Assembly: GCA_030248135.1 (NCBI GenBank)
Contig: JASANC010004913.1
Location: forward strand, 1-64,000
Reading direction: 5' to 3'
Source: Theristus sp. LFF4_11
Taxonomy: Eukaryota > Nematoda > Chromadorea > Monhysterida > Xyalidae
Length of the DNA stretch: 64,000 nucleotides
Part shown: in pieces, positions 23,958 to 33,034 of the stretch
Layout of the letters: each line of letters starts with the position of its first letter
Numbering within the stretch: the first letter of the stretch is position 1
Made by a program: the position numbers and the translations under genes
Notes under the pieces: model-generated
Database searches by the model: none
What the model was told of the DNA's origin: nothing
The model's input: the letters and a program-made list of their open reading frames with translations, nothing else

Positions 23958-24660
23958 GGGCAGTGATCAATTTAGTGAGTTTTTGTGTCTGAAAAGTGAG
24001 GAGTTTTTTTACTCCGTCGGTACGTGGGCGCACAAGATGTATTTTCTGAAAACGCACATAAAAATTTTCACCCATATGCAGTTGTTGCGTATAGTGGATT
24101 TGTTGTTTTTTGATTGCCCCCACAGCACTGATTTTGTGTTGGTTGTTCAACAAAGCTGAATTTGAGCCAATGAGCGTCTATCATCACAAAGTGGTTTGGG
24201 ACGGATAGCGAAAAATGGGACAAGCACTGGATTACCGGATTGAATGTTGCATCAAAAGAATTGGTGTTGTGTGTGTTTTCTTGCTCAGCGTGGTGGTGTG
24301 GTGACACAACGGGTAAAATGCAAACAAACCCCTGCAAATAAGTGTGAAAGGGTCCACAGGGCTAATTTTTTAACGTTGTTTCATTCTGTATCGTTATGAT
24401 ATAAAAAAGACAAAATATCATAATTGTATTGTTGTCATTTTCTGCAAACAAAGAGATTGAAAAACACTCAAACGCCAAGCTGCTTGACATGTTTTCACTG
24501 ACAAGTGCAATACAACGGGCTGTATAAAAGCAAGGTGACGCACGGCATATCGTCACATTTGAGTTTAATAGTCTGATTTTGTTTTGAAATAGTAATTTGT
24601 TTCTCTCCGTTGATTTGTAGAAATTAAACTTCGCGAGCTCCTAGCATTCTGAATAAATAT
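23958..24660. other. No gene seen
   Basis: AT-rich sequence without convincing exons. A 100-codon frame on the minus strand at 23381-23683, just left of here, has reasonable amino-acid composition but no recognisable motif. Confidence 0.35.
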
Positions 24661-24673
24661 TCCATGTTTAATG

Positions 24674-26512
24674 GGCCACGCCGTATGTAAGTTTTTACTG
24701 ACAGATTCTGAAAAGCGTTTGTCAAAACATGTGAAACCGATTAACAGGTAAGTGTTTCTTAATGATTTTTACGGCAAACCGAATCATAAATGTTGTTTTA
24801 TTTTTATAGATGTGATGAAATTCACGTCGAAAGGATTCACGTCCAATTCAGAAAAAGAGGTCGGCTAAAAAGTCACCATCTATCGTGGCATAAAAAACCG
24901 TCATGAAAATAAAAAAAACGTGAGAAAAAAGATTTTGCCTGTCTACAATTGTCTAGTCTCAGACTAGGAGTTGCCTTTCTGAAAATACCAAGATGCCATC
25001 GACCGACCGCTATCGGCACAACACCTGGCGATCTGAACACCAGCATGTTTGAGCTCTTCAATTCAGACGGCACAGAAAAACGTGACCTGGCTCTCACAAC
25101 AACAGAAAAGAACCTGAGGCTGTCTTCCGTAGCCTTTCATCTAAATTGGGTGCTATGAATGTGGTGTTCAGCTACAAGATCATCGTCAAGCTCGTCGTCG
25201 ACATTTTGGCTGTGAAAGGCGTCAACATTTACGAACTCTTCAGCAGCAAGCCGTTCACCGATGAGTGGGTTTTTAGTTATTATTTTCTTTCATTAAATAT
25301 TTACAGTATGTTTCTTTGAATCTGTCATCCTTTTTTAATCAAAACACGGAACCCTGCAAAAGACGAAAGAACGAGACCGGGTGAGAAGAGGACACATTTC
25401 GCCTGAAACGGTATCCTTGATTCCCGACCAAACCCGATTTCGGTATATTCTTCATTAGTTCAAAATTTGTATTCTCAAGCTTTGTATTCTGTCAAAAAGT
25501 GACAGGTTTGAAGAAATATACTGTAGACTGAAATGCGTTGACAGCAAACAAACTCTACGAGCATGTAATTGAGAGCGTTTTTCACTTGAAGGAAAATTAA
25601 AGGATTGTATTGTATTCAGGTTGGATGGATTCTAGCGCGCGTGTAACGAGATTCTAAGCGAAACGGCAACAACCAGCGAAAGCGTTGACATCGCCGATAT
25701 GCTGGAGAGCTAAGCATCGATTCAACAGAAAACGACGTGCGTCATCGACGTCATGCAGTGGCAGTGTTCTGGGCGACGAATCGCTGCCGAAGAAACACGC
25801 AGGCGAAGTTCGATACGGAACGACCGCTGGCTTGAATGAAGACAGAAGAATGATTTGCTGGAATTCATACAGGACAATCACATGCGAAATTTTTAAACAC
25901 ACCACCCATATCGATACTGTCGCGAAGCATAACGTTGATGCTTAGCGAATGTTTTATTTGTGTCAGGATTTGTGTCATGAATTTTGAAATTGACCGTATT
26001 CCGATTATTGCTTATAAGATATCGTGCGAAACAATTTGTGTTGAGTTTTTATAACGTTTAGGCGCCAAAGTGGCGGAAACTTGGTTTTTTTCTAAGCATA
26101 AGCTTTTTGGTTGTATGAAGGGAGAAGCGAATGAATTTTGGAAGATAAGCGAAATGCGAATGGGAAAAGCATGCTACAAATTATTTTTTGGGCGTATTTA
26201 TGAAAGATAAAAATTTTGTAATACGATACACAGGATGAAGCTTTTGGTCTTGTCAGGGCCTGTTGGTGGTCTGTTCGTTGTCTGTTGGTAACCTTTTTCG
26301 TGACTTATATGTAACAAAGTTCACGTTCACGTTAACTTTCACGTTCACTTTCATGTTCACGTTCACGCATTCTCGGTGCTCGTTAAAGTTAAGCTCAACA
26401 TTATAATCATTAAAATTTTTATTTTATGTTTTTCATTACAGTAATCGAGTGGACCTTCGGCGCGGCAATGGCGGCTGCTTATCGGTGGCGGCGATATAAA
26501 AAGAAAATATGA
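24674..26512 (+). CDS. Possible unidentified gene (coding-like stretches only)
   Basis: Coding-like stretches: 24949-25158 (open, ending HLNWVL), 25157-25280 (open, hydrophobic then GVNIYELFSS, with a GTGGGT donor) and a last segment at 26445-26512 after TTTTTCATTACAG, which ends in Arg/Lys-rich residues and TGA. The frames of the first two do not join without a break. It may be a short gene with an intron of more than 1 kb, or a decayed sequence. I do not recognise the product. Confidence 0.2.
26318..26375. repeat. TTCACG simple repeat
   Basis: About nine imperfect copies of GTTCAC/TTCACG with TTCACT and TTCATG variants. Confidence 0.8.
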
Positions 26513-26519
26513 ATGAAAA

Positions 26520-27320
26520 TTTTTCTATGTCTAATGTCATGTCAAATGTTTACATTGTTGCATTTTTAAGAGATCAAGATTTGCTTTTGTACATCGGAAT
26601 GTTTTTTTGCGTGTTCATGTTTGTTATGTCTACCACATCTGTTTTCTGTTTTCTGTTTGGCGTCTGGATATTTTAAATTCCAGATTTTTCGCGCAGTTAG
26701 TTCTCTCGTTCTCTCGTTCTCTCTTTCTCTCGCAGTCAGTTTGTTGTAAAAACACGTTCTCGTTATTTTTGTTATCTTGTTTGGTGCCTCGATTCCTTCG
26801 ACATTTTTTTCATGCGCGAATGTATTTTTCTTCTCATGTTGCTCGCAATAAACTCGCAAGTGTTGGATCAGCTGAATTAGAAATAAAGTAACTTACACCA
26901 CAATTAAATAAAAATAAAATCTCACGCATCAGGTCGCCTTGTCACATATAGGTGGATTATTCGTTGCCTTTTTGACTCTTGTTGGTTATTGGTGAAGATA
27001 CTAAATTTTTGAGCAATAAAAACCAAGTTGAAATTGGAATTTTGGCAACATTAAACGAACTTTTCATCGAAAAGAAAAATAGTTTTTCGACAGATACACT
27101 ACCATTTGTCTATGAGTATGTCCGACGCCTAGGGTCAGATAGTCAAAAAAACATTTCTGTGCCTTTGATGATTTGAAGATTCAAATGTTTTGTGATGCTC
27201 ACAACTTCAATTAGTGTTGTCTTTCCGATTACGAGAAGTTAGCTCCAAATATCTGCTTGCAATATTTTGCACACTCTTTTAAGCTTGATTGCACCATTCC
27301 TATTTTAATGTATTGTGGAT
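26520..27320. other. No gene seen
   Basis: Contains a CTCTCGTT/CTCTTT pyrimidine run at about 26700-26735. A short + frame near 26979-27176 is unsupported. Confidence 0.35.
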
Positions 27321-27321
27321 T

Positions 27322-27531
27322 CATTCAAACGTGTCCGGACTAAAATGACGTCATTTGCTTTAAAAACGCCCGTTTGTCAAAGTACAGGCACTAAAATGTC
27401 AGTTTGGTGTGACTGATTCGACATTCACCATTTGTTTACGGGAAGAAATCGGCTAAACGGAAAGTCTGGTTTGCTGTTAACGGCAAGCGCATGTTTGGCG
27501 GCACATGACGTCATTTCAGTGGGACACGTTT
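27322..27531. mobile_element. TGACGTCA-ended MITE, copy 1
   Basis: About 210 bases with inverted ends: TTCAAACGTGTCCGGAC..AAATGACGTCAT on the left and ATGACGTCATTTCAGTGGGACACGTTT on the right. The reverse-complement copy is at 33849-34060, and a lone end is at 59085-59121. The palindrome TGACGTCA sits near both ends. Confidence 0.8.
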
Positions 27532-27539
27532 AAAAAAAT

Positions 27540-28335
27540 AGTTCATACCTTCTTAATAAAAATTGTATAGCAAAAACATTTTAGTGTATAATCGTTTTCG
27601 TGCAAACGAGGCGGAGTGCTGTTGAATGGATCTGTGGAAAAAAGTCGCACAGCTGAAAACTAAACGCGCTATTTCGCGCCTGAAGTGGCTTGGCTGCTAC
27701 CTTTTTTGGTTGCTTAAAATTTGCCAAGCACTTTTGCCTCCTTTGTGTGTCTTTTGCGTCTTTTGTAGTGGTCTATCAAAGAAGTAAAGAAAAAATTGAA
27801 GCATCTGTTCATGTTCCACTCTCATCCAAAGCTTTTCAGATGTAGCGGCCCGGTGACAAGACTCAAACTTTAGTATTCTGTTAGTTTCTTGAAGCAAATT
27901 TTCATTTGTTACTTAAAAATGACTGAAACCGGATGCATACCAATATAGCATGAAGTTCCGTCGGAAAACATCAAAAGCGCTGGGAAAACGATTTGAGTTT
28001 AAAAAACGTAATGGTTTATTTTCTTTTTGTACACCGTTGCTGGGACGGTTTTTTTGGGTACAGTTATTGCTGGGAAGGTTTTTTGGGGTACAGTTATTGT
28101 ATAATTTATAAAATGCAGTACCAACAACAAAAATAAGATTGAGTTTTTTAAAATTTACGAGCTCACATACGTTTTTTTATAAATTATCCGAGATAGCAGT
28201 GTGACACACAAACATTGACAGACCAGAATTAAATGTCCAGCAATTTTTAAATCGGTTTGCTACTTACATTGTAGATTGAATTAAAAAAGTGCACTTCCTT
28301 TGGAAAAAAACTGGAATTTCGAGAAAAAATCAAAA
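27540..28335. other. No gene seen
   Basis: Contains two nearly identical short repeats near 28030-28100 (TGCTGGGA..GGTTTTTTGGGTACAGTTATTG). Confidence 0.35.
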
Positions 28336-28340
28336 CCAAG

Positions 28341-28783
28341 ATGGATCGAAAAGTTGTTGTCGTTTTCTCTGTGTTGTTCGCAGTCTTCTTATTTGCTTCT
28401 CAAACGCCGTTCTGTTTTGCACTTGCAGCAGCTGCTCCCGACTGCGACGGTGTCGGTTAGTGTGTCCCCATATTTTCACAAATGCAGTTTTTTTAATTCG
28501 TTGACATTTTTGGGTTCAAAAACTCTAAAATATAGCGGTATGTTGCGAGAAAAAGTTGTTGTTTTTTTTGTTGTTTAGGTGCCCTATTTGTTACTCTTTC
28601 TAATTTATTGTGTGTACTTGTGCCCATCAGCATTCAACAATTCGAAAAAAGTACCGTATACCGTATAAATTATGTTCAGATTGCAAAAAGTCGAAGAGCA
28701 AGAGTGATTGTTCGCCATGGTGTTGTTCGTGGACATCGTTTAACTTTGGCTATGGGTACTGCAAAGTGAAGAAAATGCGGTGA
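28341..28783 (+). CDS. Six-cysteine secreted peptide precursor 1 (72 aa, two exons)
   Basis: Exon 1 is 28341-28455 and exon 2 is 28680-28783; intron GTTAGT..TTCAG, phase 1. Exon 1 encodes a signal peptide of about 30 residues with a long hydrophobic core (VVVVFSVLFAVFLFA) ending in alanines, then the first cysteine. Exon 2 encodes the rest. The mature part has six cysteines spaced C-x4-C-x8-C-x3-CC-x11-C with a CSWTS motif after the CC pair, is Lys/Ser-rich before the third cysteine, and ends in basic residues. The gene at 31573 has the same design. It is likely a disulfide-stabilised extracellular peptide such as a host-defence, signalling or toxin-like peptide; the sequence alone does not say which. 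AATAAA lies at 29037-29042. Confidence 0.72.
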
Positions 28784-29122
28784 AGCACCGGAAGTGACAC
28801 ACGTTCCTCATTCGTTTGAACAAGTTCTTAATATTTCACACGGCGCTACAATGCATCTTTCAAGTGCACGGAGAGCAAATAATGATGCAACTCGCAAAGT
28901 GCAAACGGCAGTGCAACGGAACTAGTGCTGATTTAAAAAAATCTTATGGTGCATTGTGTTGCATTGCAGTGCACTTCTTTACGGTGCATATGGTTTTCTG
29001 CACGTCATTTTTTGTTGGTCCTACGCTAAGAACACAAATAAAGCGGACTGCTACAACAAAAGTTCAGATATGAAGCGATACCAGGCCGCGGAGAGACGGC
29101 CTTTGCACAAAATGCAAACTGT
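28784..29122. other. 3' flank of the peptide gene
   Basis: Contains repeated GTGCA words (GTGCATTGTG, GTGCACTTC, GTGCATATGG) and AATAAA at 29037-29042. No further gene. Confidence 0.35.
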
Positions 29123-29130
29123 GTTTGGAA

Positions 29131-30141
29131 TAGTGATGTGTCGGTTACCGAAATTTTCGGTAACCGAACCGAAACCGAAAAAAAATCACCAACCGAAACC
29201 GAAACCGTTGCATTTTCGAGCACCGGTAACCGAAACCGAAACCGGAAGAGGTGCAGTGTTCGGTAACCGAACCGAAACCGAAACCGAAAAAGAAATTGTC
29301 CATCAACCGAAACCGAAACCGAAAAATTTGAATTTTCGGTTAAATAAGGTTTCATAAATTTTGACCTACTTTTAAGGTTTCAAAACTGAAATTTTGGGTA
29401 GATAGCTGACCTAAAATGCCTCCGGGAGATAGACTATAGATTTCAGATTTTGGGGGGGGGCGGCCTAGATAAACTGGTGACTGAAAATTTTTTTTGGGGG
29501 GGGCCCCCCCCCCCCCCCCACAGGCCCCCCCTAGAACAACTATGGGGGGAGGGTTTGACCCACCAGAAAATAAGGGAATATAAAAAAATATGTGGGGGTT
29601 GATCAGGATCTGAATCAGAGGAGGAAATTGATCGGGGTGTGGAGGGTGATTGATTGAACTAATCCTCACGGGTCACGGCGCCGTGTGGCTGGGCTGGGTG
29701 GGGGGCACTGTCTGACGTCTGTTCTGTTGACTGTTCTGACGATCCAACGGTCCGTTCCATATCCGTTCCGTTCCTCTTCCTCTTTTCATTTTAGCATTCA
29801 TTATCCACCGCACCCTAAATTTTTACAATTTATCGGAGAATCTATCCTGAAAGCACTGAAACTGAGTAATTTATGTTGCATGCAACTTGCAATATATATG
29901 CGCCATCGATCAAGCAATCTTTTTCATTTGAAACCGAAAATCAACCGAAACCGAACCGAAATGAAATATTTTGTCGGTAACCGAAACCGAAACCGGAAGA
30001 GGTGCAATGTTCGGTAACCGAACCGAAACCGAAACCGAAAAAGAAATTTTTCATCAACCGAAACCGAAACCGAAACCGAGACCAAAAATTTTTCTCAACC
30101 GAAACCGAAACCGAAAAAAATCGCTTCGGTACACAACACTA
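29131..30141. mobile_element. CCGAAA-repeat hAT-like element
   Basis: Ends TAGTGATGTGTCGGTTACCG and the complement of TTCGGTACACAACACTA form imperfect inverted repeats. The exact 8-bp duplication GTTTGGAA is at 29123-29130 and 30142-30149. Both subterminal regions are arrays of AACCGAAACCGAAACCG, again the clustered-motif pattern of hAT ends. The centre (about 29390-29545) carries a piece of the CATAGTTGTTC family with its GGGGGGCC runs and CCCCCTAGAACAACTATG end. No transposase was seen. Confidence 0.9.
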
Positions 30142-30149
30142 GTTTGGAA

Positions 30150-30385
30150 ATCACAGTGATCGGCTTCGAATCGGGCCGGTGAATAAACAAAACGCAGAAG
30201 TTTCCATTTTCAATACAATACAATATATTCAAAAACCATGGGCGTTTCTTTCAAAAGGAAAGTAAGAGAAATAACAAAAAAATAAAAATCTGGAAAGTTT
30301 GTTTTTAAGATGTTTGGTGCAGTTTTTTTCACGCATGCAGGTACACGCGGCAAGCAGGCGTGCGCGGTGCGCATGTTTTCATGCG
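30150..30385. other. No gene seen
   Basis: AT-rich spacer without exon signals. Confidence 0.3.
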
Positions 30386-30387
30386 CA

Positions 30388-30671
30388 CCCATACCACTAT
30401 ACGTACCAAAGTTCATGCCATACCCCTATTCAACCTAGATCCGTCATTTTTGCGTGCCAGAAGTGCTGAACGGTGCGCATTCCATTCCACCTGAAACCAG
30501 TATCGTGACCGACCACAGATGCGAGACCGCGATGCTGGTGATCACGGTAGCAATAATGCTGCCACCGATTCCAAAAAATGCATCCAGGAGCTTCTCAATT
30601 TTGTGTGGTGCACCGCTTGTCTTTCTAATTGTTTTGTATGGTATGAACTTTGGAACGCATAGTGGCATAGG
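30388..30671. mobile_element. 284-bp element with ~35-base inverted ends
   Basis: The left end (CCATACCACTATACGTACCA...) and the complement of the right end (CTATGCCACTATGCGTTCCA...) match over about 35 bases with a few changes. The open frame across it on the minus strand runs into both repeats, so it is treated as chance. No target duplication was established. Confidence 0.65.
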
Positions 30672-30679
30672 AAACGCTA

Positions 30680-31565
30680 ATCGGCATTTGCAGATGGAAA
30701 GTAGAAATTTGGGTTGTAGAAAACGATTCTAAACCAAAAAATGCACCTGCGTGTTGTTGGATTGTGCGTGCTCTGATTGCGCTCGTGGCAGCTGAGCTCA
30801 CCTACTGATCGGTGTGTCTGGAGGTGTTTCACACTGCAGCAGAGACAGTAAAGTTGAAAAAAGTTGTTTTTGTACATTGATTTTATCATCACCACACAAC
30901 GCATAACTGCAACATGGGTTTCAATGAGCATATGAATGCAACTTGTACTAGATACAAGTTTCCTTCACCGTTTCCGTTTCCATTTTCGTTTCCGTTTCCG
31001 AAATTTTCACCGAACGTCTAAAATGAGTTTTTTGAACCGTACTGAGAAATGGTCAAATTCAGATACTAAGTTTAGACTTTCAATGAAACACAAATGTTAA
31101 AACGGAAACGGAAGCGGAAACGGAAAAGGGAAAGGAAACGACCAGGGAAAATGGTAATTTTTAGCGTGCATGTACAGTACATGTTCAACAAAAACTAAGG
31201 TCGTAACAACAACTGTTTTTTTTTCAATCAAAAACGTGATGGTACACATGTACATTATGTACCGTACATACTTGGGTATATGAAATTCGACAATACAAAA
31301 TCTTCATAGCTGTTCATGGACAATGGCAAAATACAAAAGCTCAGAGCTAAATCTTGATAGTTGTTCAAATTCAAATCAATTACGACCTGACGACCGATTT
31401 TATGCATATTCCCGTATGACCAACAGCTGCTGACGATGGTTGCCGTGTCACACACACACACACAGTCAGTCAGACAACATTTCGAAATACTGGTTTCCAC
31501 CAACCTTTGCTGCGTCTTTTTCAGTCACAAAGTGTTTATTTGAATTCGAAAAAATTCATAAAATA
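30680..31565. other. No gene seen
   Basis: Contains a GTTTCC/CCGTTT tract near 30965-31000 and a complementary GGAAACGGAAGCGGAAACGG tract near 31100-31140, and a short CA run near 31449-31462. Confidence 0.35.
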
Positions 31566-31572
31566 GTCCGGA

Positions 31573-32586
31573 ATGAGCCGAGGTGTTGCTGTTAGTGGTC
31601 TCTTCGTGGTGATCACGCTGCTGGCAAGTCAACCACTGGTCGGTCTGTCCGCAGAAGACAACCGCTGTAAGTTCGGTTGAACAGTGAGCAGTTTACAACA
31701 ACAAATAAAATCCTAGTCACCACAAGTACAATGTACACACACTATTTTTCGAGAACGGCTCTGATTGGGCATCCAGAAAATTTTCTCCCTTCGGGCAAGC
31801 GGCTCGCTACCGTGAGCAACCAGTAAACTATGCGGCGATGACTCGTCACGTGGTACACATTTCGGCTTTTTTCATTCAACCACCTGTGCTTGTTTCGGTC
31901 ACGTCTAAGCAAAAACGGACGTTGAACGTTGTTTTTACGCATTTAATGTCTGCGTGGCCGCAAGCCAACCGAAACATATTTGTTAAAAACGGGGCTGGCT
32001 GATGTTTCGTACCGCCATTACCACGCTCCGCGCATGCACGTTTTTGAGACCGTGCGGTCTCGAACTGGCGAGCCCGGGGTCGCAGCGGTTTTCGCTTACC
32101 GGGCGAAACCGCAAAAACAGCGTCCAGCCCTCGCGGTGTCAGTCCGCAGTCATTCAAGTATTATGTTTCTTATTGAACGTGTCATAATATGCATTCGAAC
32201 GCACAGATAGGAAAAACGTTTCGTGGGATCGCGGCAATTTAAAATCGGCAAAACTAAACGTAACCTGACAGCAGTTTTGTGCCAGAAAATGAAAACACCA
32301 AACCAATCAGAATCTTTTTTACGCAACAAAATTCGTCAGGCGCAAAACAGCGCGTTCGGTTTTCAACTCTGCTGTTTTTCCACAGCTCCCCCGTCATTCA
32401 ACATTACAAAAAAATGATATCAACAAACCGTAACATCTAACCGTCATATCACATTATAATTTCACAGGTGAAATCAAATGCGCTGAAAAAACGGTACAGC
32501 AATGTACAAATACGTTGCTATCGTTGCCGTGCTTCTGCTCATGGTCATCGAGCAAGCAGAAATGTGCCGTCACGCAAGTGGGATGA
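31573..32586 (+). CDS. Six-cysteine secreted peptide precursor 2 (70 aa, two exons)
   Basis: Exon 1 is 31573-31666 (donor GTAAGT) and exon 2 is 32468-32586 (acceptor TTTCACAG); phase 1, with the intron falling inside the codon of the first cysteine. Exon 1 encodes a clean signal peptide (GLFVVITLLASQPLVGLSA) followed by a short acidic stretch. Exon 2 supplies cysteines spaced C-x3-C-x7-C-x8-C-x-C-x8-C, with CFCSWSSS at the same place as CCSWTS in the gene at 28341. Same strand, same exon design, same phase: the two are probably old tandem duplicates. Function unknown, with an extracellular peptide role inferred. AATAAA lies at 32870-32875. The 801-base intron holds a GC-rich segment at 31880-32170. 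Confidence 0.72.
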
Positions 32587-32860
32587 AGAATGCGATTGAA
32601 TGTAAAACTGAATGAGAAGAGATCAGATTCACAAATTTTAGTGTGTTTTTTTGGGATTTGCTTTCAGGACAGTTTGTGGTCAACTTTTGGTCGGTAATTT
32701 TTAGGATATGGCAAACGGAAAAGCTAACGCTGCAAACCTTAAATCAATGAGAGAAATCATTTAGCTGATAATTCAGCTAGTCCATTCCGAAAGACTTCTG
32801 TGTCAAAACCTTCTATAATTATCATGAAGAAAATATTTGTCAGAAGAAAGACGAAACAGG

Positions 32861-32875
32861 TTTATTTTCAATAAA
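32861..32875. promoter_or_regulatory. Overlapping back-to-back polyadenylation signals of convergent genes
   Basis: TTTATT at 32861-32866 reads AATAAA on the minus strand, downstream of the gene ending at 33035. AATAAA at 32870-32875 serves the + strand gene ending at 32586. The two genes converge here. Confidence 0.45.
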
Positions 32876-33034
32876 TTAAAAATACTAATTTCGCGAGTTT
32901 CTTGCACATTATTGAAAACAAGATAATACCAGGTTCACTCTGGCCGTACACCGTAATTCATCATTTCTGTTCTGTTCTGTTTCGTTCGGCACGTTTAAGT
33001 GTATCCAGAATCATTGAATCGAATGTCAATATCA

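Noticed and set aside
25655..25830. Possible histone H4 pseudogene
   Set aside because: A segment reading KTTCVIDVM vaguely recalls the KTVTAMDVV block of H4, but the similarity does not extend on either side and needs a stop codon; too weak.
30444..30668. 74-codon minus-strand frame with hydrophobic segments
   Set aside because: It begins and ends within the inverted repeats of a 284-bp element.
32502..32615. Separate 37-aa secreted peptide (MYKYVAIV...)
   Set aside because: The same DNA, spliced from the signal exon at 31573, gives a six-cysteine peptide related to the gene at 28341; the overlapping frame is most likely a shadow.
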